Source of the DNA: Byssochlamys sp. IMV 00236
Taxonomy: Eukaryota > Ascomycota > Eurotiomycetes > Eurotiales > Thermoascaceae
Length of the DNA: 64,000 nucleotides
Reading direction: 5' to 3'
Assembly (NCBI GenBank): GCA_001931875.2
Contig: MSJH02000803.1
Coordinates: 62,362-126,361, forward strand
Under the pieces are notes generated by a model. It did not search any database, was not told the DNA's origin, and saw only the letters and a program-made list of their open reading frames with translations. Position 1 is the stretch's first letter. The number at the start of each line of letters is the position of its first letter. Both the position numbers and the translations under genes were made by a program. Below, piece after piece: positions 47,919 to 60,812 of this stretch.

Positions 47919-48620
47919 TTCGACGTTGTCACCTGTCCTTCGTTTTCTGGCATTGTGAATTGTATAACTGCACCGTGGCGTTCCAGGGAAGAGCGAAAAA
48001 AGCATCAGGCTCCCTTATTCGATTGCACATATTGTTCAATGCATTTGGATTTACAATCCCCTTCATAGAAATTGGCTTCTTTCTAGCTGTACCGGTTGAT
48101 TGGTCTCTTGTCTGATCATGTTGATAAGATTAATACAAGTGGGACGGACTGTTACGATGAGAGGTGCTCGGACACTGTAGCGACATTGAAGTCACTAGGC
48201 AATCATAAGCAATGTGCTGCGATGGCTGTACCAATCGGATCCCGACACCGACGATATCTTGACCAGGACCACACGAGCCCAGGGTTTATCCGTTTCAGTC
48301 TAATACTGTTCTGTGAGGATAGCAATCCAAGAGCGTATTCATGGTTGGCCGGCTGGACATAAAATACCACACGTGGCAATATAGTCCGCAAGCGTGCAGA
48401 ACCTAAGACTTCTGGTTGAAGCCTCGTCTTCCATTATCCATGCTGAAGCTAGACCAGGAAAGTAAATAGAACCATAGATCATCTGCATCGGTAAGCTGAG
48501 ACACCAGACGGTATCGACGGGAGTCGGCGGCACCCTAAATTGGGTCAAGATGAGGTGATACAGACATGGCACACCTGCAGACTAGGTTGAAAACAACGAA
48601 ACCCCCTGTAATCGCAGTGA
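47919..48620. other. convergent 3' region RPA43 / EFM3
   Basis: 700 bp with no supported gene; short frames on both strands overlap and lack motifs. Confidence 0.45.
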
Positions 48621-50099
48621 TCACCGATCCGTCTCGGACGGAGGTGTGATCCTGTAAATCTCGATAGGGATGGACGTTGAATGGAAGAACCCCGTCTGAG
48701 CCTCCGCGGGAGGTGACTCAAAGGGAACTTTGTTGATTTGGAAGCTATTTGTTTCTGCAGCAGAAAGTCCGGGGTTAGCAAGTCGTACAATTTGCGTGGT
48801 ATTTGTCAGAAGATATCGACTACAACCCCATAAAGGCAAGGAGGGAACCTACCACAGGCGTTGAGGAACGCCTTGAAGGTGTCTTGGTTGCGGAGAGTAG
48901 CAGAGATAAGGAACTCTTTTAGTTGGTAGTTTTCGAACATGTCACGTAGTGTGGACACTAGAAGAGGGACGAGGTCGACATCGTAAATCTGCAGCAGTCG
49001 ACAAATCATGCCCAAGTTAGTGATAAATACACGGAATGGGTATAGACTCGCGTACCAAGTCAGCTCCTAACGCAATATCAAAATGCCACGGTTCATCTGG
49101 CTCCTGGCTCTTGGATGGTTCTTCCAGGCTACTGCCCCATTCCCAGATCGCAGGCCAAATCCGGGCTCCTCCAAGCTCATTACGGCTCACACAATCCTGG
49201 ATGTTAGTGATCAAAGCTGGTTCTCGATCAGTAACTAGAACGCTCTCTACGTTCAGATACTTCGCACAATACAACGACAAGAATCCGGTACCGGCGCCCA
49301 GCTCGATGACTCTCTTTCCGCGCACAAGAGACTCGCCCTCTGAAGTAGATAAAAATGTCCCTAGATGCAGAGCGGCTTCCCACGTGCGGAACCCTGTGGT
49401 ACCGGCTGATAAGATGAGACCTCTAGATTCCGAAGTGACAACAGAGCGACTCTCCTCATTCACTTGAGACTTGGGTGCTATATATTTGACATACGACAAT
49501 TGTTGAGCCTGCTCAAGTGGGGACTGCTTTGGCTGTGCAATAAGTTCGCCCCAGCAGTTCATGAGATCCTCTATGATCTCCTAGAAAGAATAAGAAAGAT
49601 AAAGTCAGAAAGAATGGATATAACAGAAATCAACCGCATATGGGAGGAAAAAGAGATGTGCGCGTGTAGAGTAAGAAGCGACATAGAGAGACGTCAAAGG
49701 CTCCAAGTATGATTGGCTAAAACAGAACAGGCACGGGGAGGGGCATCATACATCCTCCTCCGGGTTCGATATCGATTCTTCAATTCGTGATATGATCATT
49801 TTCAAGACCCTTGTTCGATAACTGACCGGGGGTAATGGCCACACCGTGGTCTCGTTAAACATCTGCTCATAGATGGCCGTCTGTGCTGCCGGACGGACTA
49901 TGGCTTCGGCGGAGGGAACGCAGAGGTCGCGTGGCTCGACCATCTGGAAGTACTGCGCAACCAATTTTGCGATGCATGCCTCATCATCAATATCATCCAC
50001 AGCCATCTTGGTCGACAACCGCGGGATTATTGTCTCTGGAACCCAGTAAAAGAAGCCAAGCGAGAACAACGACGCGATGTTCGTCTCTTCCTCGTTCAT
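48621..50099 (-). CDS. eEF2-lysine methyltransferase (Efm3 / FAM86 type)
   Basis: Four exons: 50099-49752, 49580-49056, 48988-48853, 48754-48621; 380 residues. The N-terminal FAM86-like helical part has LFSLGFFYWVPETIIP and AEAIVRPAAQTAIYEQMF. The Rossmann methyltransferase fold begins at GTTGFRTWEAALHLGTFLS, with the SAM motif RVIELGAGTGFLSLYCAKYL, then VLVTDREPAL, and DIALGADLIYDVDLVPLLVS (the D-x-x-Y-like post-motif). The C-terminal strand is FHSTSIPIEIYRITPP. The family trimethylates or dimethylates a conserved lysine on elongation factor 2. Exon 1 ends at a GTATGA donor, and the frame would otherwise stop at once. Divergent from the eS24 gene. Confidence 0.87.
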
Positions 50100-50341
50100 C
50101 CCGAAAGGGCCGTGGTGGGAGTATGCCCGATCGGGCTTAGCGTGGGCCAGGCCCTAGCCGAGCCCACACCTGACTTGCCCGCACACCATCCAGCCCGAAA
50201 TTGAAAATACGTTTGAATCTTTAGACGGCATCGACAGCGACATCAATTTCGCCAACCCATCGTCCCACGAGTATCTGCCCCTGTCGACGCAGATTCTCAC
50301 AGCAGCCGGTGGTTCGTTTCCGTCAATAACTCACCGCAATC
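50100..50341. promoter_or_regulatory. bidirectional promoter, EFM3 / RPS24
   Basis: 242 bp between start codons. Pairs a methyltransferase acting on translation elongation with a ribosomal protein. No specific motif assigned. Confidence 0.5.
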
Positions 50342-51018
50342 ATGGCCGACGCCCCCGTTACCCTGCGGACGCGCAAGTTCATCCGCAACCCTCTGCTCGG
50401 CAGAAAGCAGATGGTCGTGTAAGCATCCCCCATCATGAAACCAAGATGAACATCACCAGCGCGCCGGTTGGAAAGGGAGGAATGCGCAGCAAAGAAAGAG
50501 GAGGATCAAGGGGATATGCGTGGCCTGGATCGGGGAATATTTTTTTCAGACTGCAATATCTAACATGATGATTTTTCTTCGTGTAGGGATGTCCTCCACC
50601 CCAACCGCCCCAACGTCTCCAAGGATGAGCTCCGTGACAAGCTGGCCGACCTCTACAAGGCCAACAAGGACCAGGTTTCCGTCTTCGGTTTCCGTACGCA
50701 ATACGGTGGTGGCAAGAGCACTGGTTTCGCTCTGGTCTACGACTCCCACGAGGCCCTGAAGAAGTTCGAGCCTCACTACCGTCTGGTCCGCATTGGTGCC
50801 GCTGCCAAGATTGAGAAGGCCAGCCGACAGCAGCGTATGTTTTACTCCTCGCGCCCATGCCAGCCTTTTCATCTCTGTGCTGGATGGGACGTGTCGAATG
50901 TGAAAGGAGACGAAGCTAACCTAATCTCTTCCTTCATACAGGCAAGCAGAGAAAGAACCGCTCCAAGAAGTTCCGCGGAACTGCCAAGACCAAGGGTCCC
51001 AAGAAGAGCAAGGACTAA
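50342..51018 (+). CDS. RPS24: 40S ribosomal protein eS24
   Basis: Three exons, 50342-50418, 50587-50834, 50942-51018, give 133 residues. Sequence [80 protein letters not shown] and the basic [19 protein letters not shown] tail are the eS24 family from end to end. First intron (168 bases) near the start codon, as usual for fungal ribosomal genes. Role: small-subunit assembly and structure. Confidence 0.97.
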
Positions 51019-52712
51019 ACGACTGCAGGCTGACGGACGGAGATGGGATTGGAGTCAGAGGCGGCCGGGGGCCGATGATGCTGGATCTGATAATAGCGGT
51101 AGTACCGGTGGCGCAAAATGTTATTGGTGGCATACCCTTTATCATGACCATGACGATGACGGAGAGGAAGAGCGGAACGTCGAAAATCGGAAGCTCTGGA
51201 TGATATTTCTTAACCAAATTTCTTGTTTCTTACCAGCATCTGCATCATCCAAAACCACCAGTCACCGGAATCATCATCATCCCTCCAGCATCGGTTATCA
51301 GCGATGTACTCTTACTTCTATGGATACAAAAAAGCAAATACCGCGGCATGTTTTGCTGGAAACATATATATGTCCCCAACGCGCTCTGGGAGCTGTACTG
51401 CAGCTAGTATATGACAGGGGCATTTCCTTATTCTGCCTCCACCTGCTTCCCTGCAAGCCCAGCCCATATATTTGTCCACCACTGCATATGCCGTTAAGTA
51501 TGTTCGTAGACACGGCATTCCCGATTACCCAAAAAGTCCATCCAGCACGTAGTCTTATAGCCCAGCGTCCCCCTGTTCTAGAAGACATCACATCACGCAA
51601 ATCACCCATGTACTACTCGAGCACAATTTCTCTGTCCCCTTACAAAGCGCACACAGGGAACATTGTTCACCATCCCCTGCCAAAACAAGAATTAACTAAC
51701 CTGCTGCATATGCTAGTAACGGTCCAAGCGCTCTACACATAGGTACAACACACAATTCATTGAATTCAAACCTTACTTGAAAACAAATGCAAAGTCAGTC
51801 TTGATCCATAGACAGGTACTAAAGTTCAGTAACTCTATCTATCTAAATTATCATTCCTATATCTAAGCTAAACTAAGGTAAGCTACCTACTGGGAAGGTT
51901 CGCTGTACTGTACATCAAGAAACAAGGGAAAAAAAAAAAAAGGAGTACTAGACTACTGTAGATATTCCGAAAAAAATAAATATCGGAGCCAAGAAAATGC
52001 GAACGAAAGAAAGAGAGCAAAGAAAAACATTATTTCAGACCATAAGACTCTAAGAACAGATAAGTTATACTTGATAATATCCCACCCTCAGGTAGCAGAG
52101 AAGAGAAATGCATAGAGATGAGATGGGATGAAAAGCCCGATCCCAACCTGGCAGACTGGATGGATCGTGGATGGATCCTGTGCAACCCGAAAAGAAAAAA
52201 ATCAGACAAAAAGGGGAAAAAATATTATCCAAGAATGGATATCAAGGATCTTGCGAAGAAAATGGCAGGGACAAAAAACAAGGAAGAAGGAGGAGGAAAG
52301 ATGAGAATTATGATTAATGCAGTTTGGAAAAAGCAAGCGTGTTTCACCCAGGTGAAATTTCGACTGACAAAATCAAGTATCCGTTCATAGATAATATATC
52401 CTGCGAAAGAACCGAAAAGACCGATAAACGATCTCGAATCCACTTCAATTATCGCGATGAGGCATTCCTCTAGTCCAGATGATGTAGTGCGCATCACCAG
52501 GTCGCGAACTTTGAAGGGTTAAAGGATGATGAAAACTCGCGGCATATCAACGGCGAGGATCATACTTCCTGAGCATCCATTCCTGCTCGTGGACTTCAGA
52601 GATTTGTATGTAAGGGCTCGGTAGCACCGTAGATCGAGGCGGATGAGACTGCAGAGTAACTGAATAGGCATGAGCCATATTGAACAGCCGATGCTCTCCT
52701 GCTATCGACAAT
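51019..52712. other. convergent intergenic, RPS24 / Zn2Cys6 gene
   Basis: 1.7 kb without a supported gene. The RPS24 frame 50837-51742 is only the frame of its third exon read in another phase. A-rich runs at 51930-51940 and 51970-52030. Short frames 52118-52390 (plus) and 52225-52497 (minus) overlap and have no motif. Confidence 0.45.
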
Positions 52713-54346
52713 CTAGCAACCGGTGGTATTACTGACTGAAGGTATGGATGTCTTGTGGATATCTGAGGGGGCGCGGAAGTCCAATGCAGTCTCAGAATGA
52801 ACCAAACCATAGGGCAAAAGACTGGGATTGTCAGGCCGCCTAACACGAGTATATTGCAGTCCATTCACCAAGGTAGCTGAAGAAGGGGATGCTTCCATTC
52901 GAGAGCGACGTCCAGAGTTCTCATTGGTGCTGTAGCCATACATCTGTGGGCTACAGCTCTCGACAGAAAGCAGAGAATCATCATCTCTGGACAGACTTCT
53001 GGTAAGCTCGGTATCTGCATGTGTGCGATAGTCATCGGCGGTGTTTGCTCTATCCTCACTGAATGTATCGGACGCGACTGGAGGTGGAGGAACGCTGCTC
53101 CCCATCGTCATGTACTTGAAAATCACGTCATGAGCAGTTGAAGCTGCCTTCATGTGGTCCATAGGGTTCACGATACCAGTGACACTCGAGATAGTCCGTG
53201 TCGAAGCCTGGCTTCTCGGTGACGCCTCGTTCTGAGATAGCCACCGGCTCCTAGACTTTCCATTTATCTCTGATGGGAAGTGTGATGACGATGACGGAGG
53301 TATTTCCGATGATGAAGCAGTCGCCATAGAATTGGTCGACAGCTGACTTCTGCTAGTAGGATCGGGCAAGGTTCGATCGTATCCTTGACCACTGGACAAA
53401 GATTCAAGTGCAGGAAAGAGAGGAGGAATATCAGCAGATAGCGAAGCATGGGAAGGCTCAGGGTATGAATATTCTGTCTGCGCTAGCGGACTCAAGAGAT
53501 CGTGATCTGGATACAGTGTTCCGACCTGAGCTCTTGTGAAAGTTGGACTAGAATAGCTCAATCGAGTGATATCCGGGTACTCGCAGTATCTTTGCATTGC
53601 ACTCGAGTTAGAATGCGGCAGCAGATACGCGGGCGATTGCATCGATTGTGCGGCCATGGAGTCACTTTCATAGTCTCCCCGGACACTGCCGGCAAAGCTG
53701 TTCCTCGTGGATGAACGACGCTCGGCGTGCGTCCCTAGTCCATAGTTTGGTTGACGCAGAGATGAACTTGTTGCTTGGAGCGTCGATAATGTAGCACCTT
53801 TGGAAGCTGGCTGCTGACTATTACCGTAACTCGAGCCCAGGAGGGAAGGTGTACTCGATGCCGAATATAGCCAGCTAGGATAACTTGATCTAGGCTGAAG
53901 TTCGGATGAATTGACCTAAGTTATAACAGAGGGGCCTGGTCAATACAATCCAGACAACTAGATCGTGGTATTCACTCACCCTGAGAAATTGACAGTCTGG
54001 AGTACCCGAATTTTTGCAGTTCGAGCACCCTTGACCATCGCCTGGATCACCACTGCACTTGATCTTCCGTCTACGGCACCGTTTACACTGGAAACATCAG
54101 TATATGTACAATATTCTGGGTGATATACTGGCAGGCACATACTGCAACTTGAATCCTTCTGCGCTGCGGACCTGTGCGCTTCTTGTTTTCTCCGTCACTA
54201 GGAGCTGGACTGTTCCCAGCTTTCTTTCGACTGAAAGGTTCTTTAGCACCTTTGCGCCTGAATTGAGGACCTAGAAATGGCGTATTCCTCTTTGATCGGC
54301 GATTCAAATCAGGCTCATCCTGACGTGTATCAGAACGGTTTGCCAT
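52713..54346 (-). CDS. Zn2Cys6 binuclear-cluster transcription regulator
   Basis: Three exons: 54346-54143, 54087-53980, 53915-52713; 504 residues. The zinc cluster is encoded almost exactly by exon 2: C69-x2-C72-x6-C79-x9-C89-x2-C92-x7-C100, preceded by a basic stretch (KKRTGPQRRRIQVA) and followed by QFLRV. This is the fungal Zn(II)2Cys6 DNA-binding domain; a dimerisation coil is not evident. The remaining 390 residues are Ser/Pro/Tyr-rich and disordered, and no fungal 'MHR' middle homology domain is seen. It belongs to the short, domain-poor class of these factors. Target genes unknown; no biosynthetic cluster adjoins it. Confidence 0.88.
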
Positions 54347-56837
54347 TATTCCCGTTCATCCAGCATTCAGATAAGAGATAAAAGCCACAGGTTAGGATGT
54401 GCCCACACAATGGGCAGTGAGAAGTCAAGAGCCTGGGCAATAAGATCTTCTTGTGACCATATGTAAGGTGATTGTCATGCACAGGACTTATTTAACCTCG
54501 AGATACGAATATCATGCGATTGGAAAAGAGTAAGCCAGCATAGTCAAGCTGTCTGACAGGCATCAAAGTACAGTAACAAGCATTATGTAGAGTATTTCTA
54601 GGATGCCTCCCATTTAAGTCATATATGGCGACTAAGCGGACTGATTGTCTTATTATTTTGCTCCAAGAACATCTTCTCTTCCAGGGCGTCAATAATCAGA
54701 TCAATCATAACCAGTTTCTAGTATGCAGGACCAGCATTCTCTCGCTAATTCATTTGCTCCACTGATCGTTCTGGGCTAGTTTGGCACCTAAATTCTTTGT
54801 TGTACACAGGGGTCATGCAACGAGCCGCCCCATCAGGTTGAGAAGAACAGTGAGAAAGCATAGAATACGGTGTCGATGGACAACAAGGGGAATTGGTAAG
54901 AAGCCTTGGATTGGATCTCCTGTTCCACAGAGTAACGTCACACGTATAAACCATTCAGGATCCCTGGTGTCGATCACAGAAAGAGGTTAGTTCTTGAGAA
55001 GGAAGACAAGCTGCTGGGATAGAAAGAGGCAAACGATAGAAGATAAATCTGGGCTTCTGGATCATTAATAGGATCTAAAGCATTCCCTCGTGTCGGTCCA
55101 GGCACTGGTAAAGCCACCGTAGAGGAATCATGGACCTCAAGCCTAGAGAACCTGGGTAGCTTCCGCAGAGCAAGCATCCGCTACGCGTTTGCAATTGTTG
55201 AAATAGACGAACCTGTCAGTTAGGTTGTTGAGGAAAGTCATGTTGAACAACCGTCGCCAAGTCCGGTGTTTGCTTCCAGGGTTGACCTCCTCGATAAGCT
55301 GATTGGCCTCTATTTCTGCAAATTGAAATCAGAGCAAACTTCCTGGGAGCCCATCAAGTTCGACTACCATCTCGCCTCCCTGTATTGTCTAGGCACATCC
55401 ATGGTAGTCCGGAGCCTTAAGAATTTATTTTTAAATGTGTGGCAACCAGGCACTGTCCGGACCAGCGTGGCCTAGGACTGCTCGCAAACGAAATGATCTC
55501 GAAAGGTCTGCGGTAGTCTCGTCGATTCTGAGATCCCTGTCTCAGTAGGCAAAGCTGCCTAGTCCAGAATTCGCCTCGTATTCCAGAACCTCGTTTGGAA
55601 CAGTCTCGTTGTAGAATATCCCAGATGCTGAAATGGACTCCCTGCGCTGCTGGACGGCAGCCGGAGGCTAAGAAGCCGTGGTAGCGAAGACAAGCAGCAG
55701 CTTGGTTGTTCGACATAAGAATTATACCTGTCTCATAACACGTCTTTATAGGAGTGGAATGCCCACGAATGCACTATGAGCCTCAGGGGTTCGAACGAGG
55801 ATCCAGATTCCAGAAGGATATGTGCACTTGAGCAGGATACGGCACCGCTATCGACATGACGGAATATTGTTACCACATGAGGCACTGCTCTTGCTGCATT
55901 CGTAACCCCCACAGGATGTATGCGGCAAGTCCGATATCTGGTCATAGTAGAATTGGGGTTGCACCAAGAATTCTTCGGAGTGCAATGCGAGCCTAGAGAC
56001 CGACTAACTAATACGTGTAGCTCTTGCAAAACATCATCATGCTGCAACAGTGACTCCCCAATGTGGATCGTACATGGAAACAGCCAGACTGTTGAATAAT
56101 GTTCTGCTGTAACTCCCCAACTGCTGTTTAGATATCCGTGGAGTGGTGAAAAAATAACGTGCTCGAGTTATTGCCGGTGGCTACCAGTTCAGTTCAGGAT
56201 TACTCAAAAGACCAATATCTTCTCACAGATTCTCTTGTGCGAAAGTTGGAGTTTCGCACCTGCGTTTTGAAGCATTTCCTAGCCTTCCCGTCCTGGAATA
56301 CATCAATAGTTGCCAGTGTGATCGGTACTATTCTCACCTTTGAAGAGTCGCGGGGAGTGCACTCACGATGATAGAGGAGAAGAATAATCCCGAAGACAAG
56401 TCTCGAGCTGACCACTGGAAATAGTACAAACAATGAGGCCCTCCACGTTTGGACTGTGTCTAATCATGGCGTGTGTCTTGCGTATGCTTGATGATCCTCA
56501 ATAAGCATATCTGTGACCGAAACCGGTGGGTCTGTGCAAAGACATACCATAGCTATCTAAGGCAACTAATCGGGAGCATAAGCCGGACATTGCAATCTTG
56601 ACGAGTGCCTGAAACCAGGTGGTACTAAGGTTGTACTGGTCTATATGTCGTAAACTAGGAGTAGTACTCCTCACGGTCACTCTTGTCGTGCATTGGCTTT
56701 GGCGGGAGGAACGTGATGAGGCCCTCTGCGGTCATATCTCAAAGCCATGATCTGGAGGAATAGAAGCTGCTCTAATATGATTATTTCGATGCGTCTGGGA
56801 TCTTTTCTGATACCAAATAGCGTGGAGCTTTTTGAGC
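54347..56837 (-). pseudogene. decayed coding sequence, unknown, next to pogo element
   Basis: 2.5 kb with no intact gene but with protein-like islands on the minus strand in shifting frames. Examples: IEANQLIEEVNPGSKHRTWR followed by LFNMTFLNNLTD near 55340-55210, QAAACLRYHGFLASGCRPAA near 55700-55640, and QYNLSTTWFQALVKIAMSGL near 56635-56570. Each ends in a stop or shift within 60-100 codons and I could not splice them together. Read as relics of one or two genes whose 5' side abuts the transposon. The 300 bases next to 54346 should be the promoter of the Zn2Cys6 gene. Confidence 0.35.
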
Positions 56838-56839
56838 TA

Positions 56840-56886
56840 CTGGACCTAATCAACCGGTGCACGGTCGCACCTGATGCACAATTTTC
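56840..56886 (+). repeat. left TIR of pogo element
   Basis: Starts CTGGACCTAATCAACCGGTG; imperfect inverted match to 58990-58942 with about six differences, most of them transitions. Confidence 0.85.
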
Positions 56887-58941
56887 CCCTCCAAATTTTA
56901 CTACACCAAATTTTATTTAATTACCTACCAAATCATCAAAATAGACCCTATTTTATTAGCTCTTGAAGAGTTGAAGTTGTTAGATCCTAGAGAAAAGCCT
57001 AATTATATAAAAATTGTAAAAAAATATAATTGCAATTAGTTAACCCTATCCTAAAGATATTATAATATTATAAATTTTTAAGCAGAGTAATATAAAGATT
57101 AATGCCTGCTAAATAATGCCTAAGAAGCTTAGTTTATTAAAAAAGTTAATAAATTAACTAAGTAAAGTTTACCTCTATTAAATAAGATATTATAAAACTT
57201 TACTAAGGAGATTTATAGATAAAAGTTAGGGTAAGCTTAGCCTATATAATTTTAAAAACGCTATTATAGTAAACTTTAAGTATTATATTTAATTAGTATT
57301 AATATTCTTTATAAGCAAGCTAATTTTGCTCTAAAATATTAAGACTAATTTATTAGTCTAGAGATTAAGTCAGATAAATATAATATTAAGCCTTATAATA
57401 TATATAATATAAATAAGAAGGGGTTTATAATAGGTATTATATAAAAAAATAAAAAGATATTCTCTTATTACTAATAAAAGCAAGGATAAGCTAAGCAGAG
57501 GATTTAATCTAGATCTTATAAATAGATTACTATGCTCGCCTATATTTATGCTAATAATATTATTTTATCCCTAGGATTAATCTATAAAGCAGTAGGCAAT
57601 AATATATATAACTATTAGCTTTAAGACTTTAATCCTAATAAATATAATTACTTCTTTACCTCCTTATCTAGTGGATAGATAAATAACAAGCTTAGATATA
57701 TCTAACTAACTAGGGTATTTAACTGCAAGACTAAACTAAAGGCAAAGAGATTTTATAGACTCTTTATAATTAACAGCTATAAATCTTATTTTATACTAAA
57801 ATTTATTAACTATTATAATTATAATAAGATCTTATTAGTTTACTTCCCTTTTTATATAATATATACCCTATAGCTATTTAATATTAGTTTATTTAGTCTG
57901 CTAGTAAAGGCATATAATAATAAGTTAGAGAAGTTTATATATAAATGCTAGGGATTTTCTTTAATTAATAAACAGGATTTCTTCTGCCTATTCTAAAAGG
58001 TATAGGATATTGCTTTTATAAAAAAGAATATTAATAGTAGGTTTAAAAATATAGGTATCTATTTATTTAATCTTTTAATTATAATCTCCTATTTTATTAA
58101 GGAGAATAATTTAAGATCTTCCTCTAGTAAGTCTATAGCCTTTAAGCTTATATATATAGACTAGAAAAACCTCTATAAAAAGATTAATTAAATAATTAAT
58201 ATTGCTTATAATGCAAAGTTATAAAAATTTACTAAATTTTATAATAACTATATTATATTAATAATAAAGAATAATCTGCTTAAAGCAGAAAACTCTAAGC
58301 TTATAAATATTTTTATATAAAAAAGGAAGAAATAGAATAATTATAATAAACCTCTTTTTTTATCCTCTAAACCTCTAGAATATAATAGTATTATATTTTA
58401 TAGCCCTACTAAAGTTAAAGAGGTATAAATTATCTAAATAAAAAAGAAGGAGGCTATATAAATTACTATAGCTCGCAAATAGGAAGCTAAATAATATTAT
58501 AAAGAGGCTAAAGCAGAGAAGGAATATATACTAAAAAAAGATATTAAAATTATAAAGCTACTCGCTTAAAAAGGATTTAAATTTAAGCTAAATAATAGGC
58601 TAAGAAATAATACTAAAAAGAGGATTAGATTATAGAATAATTAATTACTATATAATTTTAAGATAATATTAAATAGGCTAATAAGAGCCCTAAAAAGACC
58701 TCCCGGCCTACTATAATAAAAAAAAAGGATTAAAATAATACTCTACTAGAGGTTAAAGCTAAAGAAAGTCTTCTTCCTATTACTAGAAGCAGACAGTAGA
58801 TATAACCTTCCTAATAATATTAGGATACTATTAAATAGCTTATATAGTATTTTCAGGCGTCTAAAATACCCTATTTAAATAACTACTAATTTAATTGATT
58901 TAGCGTTGAGATATTCATATTTTAATTATTTAAATTCTTCA

Positions 58942-58990
58942 GGAAAAATCATGCAGCAGGTGCAACTGTGCACCGGATGATTAGGTCCAG
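58942..58990 (-). repeat. right TIR of pogo element
   Basis: Reverse complement starts CTGGACCTAATCATCCGGTG; partner of 56840-56886. Confidence 0.85.
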
Positions 58991-58992
58991 TA

Positions 58993-59285
58993 GTAGTCTG
59001 ATGCCTATTCGGGCAGCTGGTGTCTCGCCGCCCTGCACTCCACTTTTCTGCCGCGGAGAAACATCGCAGAACTTCCTACTGTATCGCATGTCCTTGCTCT
59101 GTGTCGCAACAGCTTTGGACTGTCGAGTCTACTTTTGATTTCCGTGAGGGCTCTACAAAAACAGTTTGTCGGACTATAGAATCCTTCAGTATACCCTTTT
59201 TTCCAAAAACAATCCAATCTACGTGCCTTTCGACTAGAGTTGTCCATTTCGTCATCAGCGCGACGCGCTCAGATCGTGCACCATC
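58993..59285 (+). promoter_or_regulatory. upstream region of PPIL4-type gene
   Basis: 293 bp separate the pogo end from the cyclophilin ATG; no motif assigned. Confidence 0.4.
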
Positions 59286-60812
59286 ATGAGTGTGCTCCTC
59301 GAGACATCGCTTGGCGACATTGTGATAGACCTCCTAGTTGATGCTTCCCCGAAAGCATGTGAGAAGTAAGTCCCCTCTCTCTGTCGGCCCTTTGATATGG
59401 TGAGTGGCTGAACGTGAAACTAAGATTTATATGTGGCTACGGTTTAGCTTCCTGAAGCTCTGCAAAATGAAATACTATAATTTCTCGCCGGTACATAGTG
59501 TCCAAAAGAATTTTACCTTCCAAACAGGTGATCCGATCGGTCCTGGTTCCCCAGAGAGCGATGGCGGATCGTCGATATGGGGTCTATTGGAAGGCCCTTC
59601 GAAGAAAACGTTCTCCGTGCCTCTGCCGCCGAAATTGAAGCATACTGAAAGGGGTACGGTGAGCATGGCAACCGTTCCGTCTCCTACAGATCCCGATGAG
59701 CGCCTCGCAGCGAGCCAGTTCATCGTTACGCTCGGTGATAATCTCGATTACCTGGATGGGAAAGCCGTGATCTTTGGGAAGGTCGTTGAAGGATTTGACG
59801 TCCTTGAGAAAATCAATGAAGCCTTTATCGACGATAATGGACGACCTCTTAAAGACATCCGTATTCGCCATACGGTGATTCTGGATGACCCTTACGATGA
59901 CCCCCCAGGCCTGGTCGAACCGCCTGAGAGCCCACCGCCTTCCAAGGCGCAGTTGGCGACCGTCAGGATCGCTGACGACGAAGAACTGGACGAAAATATG
60001 GACGAGGAATCAATGGAGAAACTCCGTAGGGAACGTGAAGCTAGGGCTCAGGCCTTGACACTGGAAATGGTTGGAGATCTCCCATTTGCCGAAGTAAAGC
60101 CGCCTGAAAACGTGTTGTTTGTATGCAAGCTTAACCCCGTGACCCAAGGTACGTAACCCAACTATCTTGCAGATTGTGGTGTGGAGCTGACAAAAGGTTC
60201 AGACGAGGATCTCCATCTCATTTTCAGCCGGTTCGGGCCAATTTTGTCGTGTGAGGTTATACGGGATAAGCGAACGGGTGACAGCTTGCAATATGCCTTT
60301 ATCGAGTTTGAAAACCAGAAGGACTGTGAACAAGCCTATTTCAAAATGCAAGGGGTGCTGATTGATGATCACCGTATCCACGTGGATTTCTCTCAGAGTG
60401 TACGTTGCCCTCCAGCAACTGCTGTGGTGTATCATCCTAACTAACTTTCGCGCAGGTCTCGAAACTATCCGAAAGCTGGCGCAATGCCACCAATTCAAAA
60501 CGCGCAGGCCAGAGAGGAGGCTTCGGCGGTATATCGGGCTTGGAGAAGAAACGCCAGTATAGGGTTTCCGACGAGCATCGCCGTAAAGACGACTATGGCA
60601 TGGTTTTCGACAGGGAGGAGATGCGGCGCAGACCTGACGAGCGTGAGTCGTATAAGCCCTCTCGACGCGACAGATCTCGCAGCCGGAGTCCCAGGAGGAG
60701 AGAAGGCTATAATGATAGACCTCGTGAACGACGGCATGACGATTATCGCCGCAACGAGCGTAGCAATCGCGACTCGAGGGATGACCGATACTACGACCGG
60801 CGACGGCGATGA
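59286..60812 (+). CDS. peptidyl-prolyl cis-trans isomerase-like 4 (cyclophilin + RRM)
   Basis: Four exons, 59286-59365, 59448-60148, 60203-60399, 60456-60812; 444 residues. The cyclophilin domain (1-~165) reads [79 protein letters not shown] and [16 protein letters not shown] linker with the [20 protein letters not shown] coiled segment leads to an RRM (~240-320: [59 protein letters not shown]). The tail is Arg/Ser/Asp rich ([14 protein letters not shown]). This is the PPIL4/cyp6 architecture, a nuclear cyclophilin tied to the spliceosome. The active-site Arg/Phe pattern is atypical, as in that subfamily. Confidence 0.92.

Larger units (their letters stand above)
56840..58990 (+). mobile_element. 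RIP-mutated pogo/Fot1-type (Tc1/mariner) DNA transposon
   Basis: 2,151 bp, AT-saturated inside, bounded by ~48-bp inverted repeats (56840-56886 and 58990-58942; CTGGACCTAATCA then CCGGTGCAC, several C/T and G/A mismatches). TA flanks both ends (56838-56839 and 58991-58992), the Tc1/mariner target duplication. The plus strand still reads as a pogo transposase through many stop codons: LDPREKPNYIKIVKKYNC (helix-turn-helix), NIYNINKKGFIIGII where the first catalytic Asp is now Asn, DFNPNKYNYFFTS, and INSYKSYFILKFI where the second Asp and following residues are changed by G-to-A. Size, TIR length and TSD match fungal Fot1/pogo elements. Non-autonomous and dead. Confidence 0.9.
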
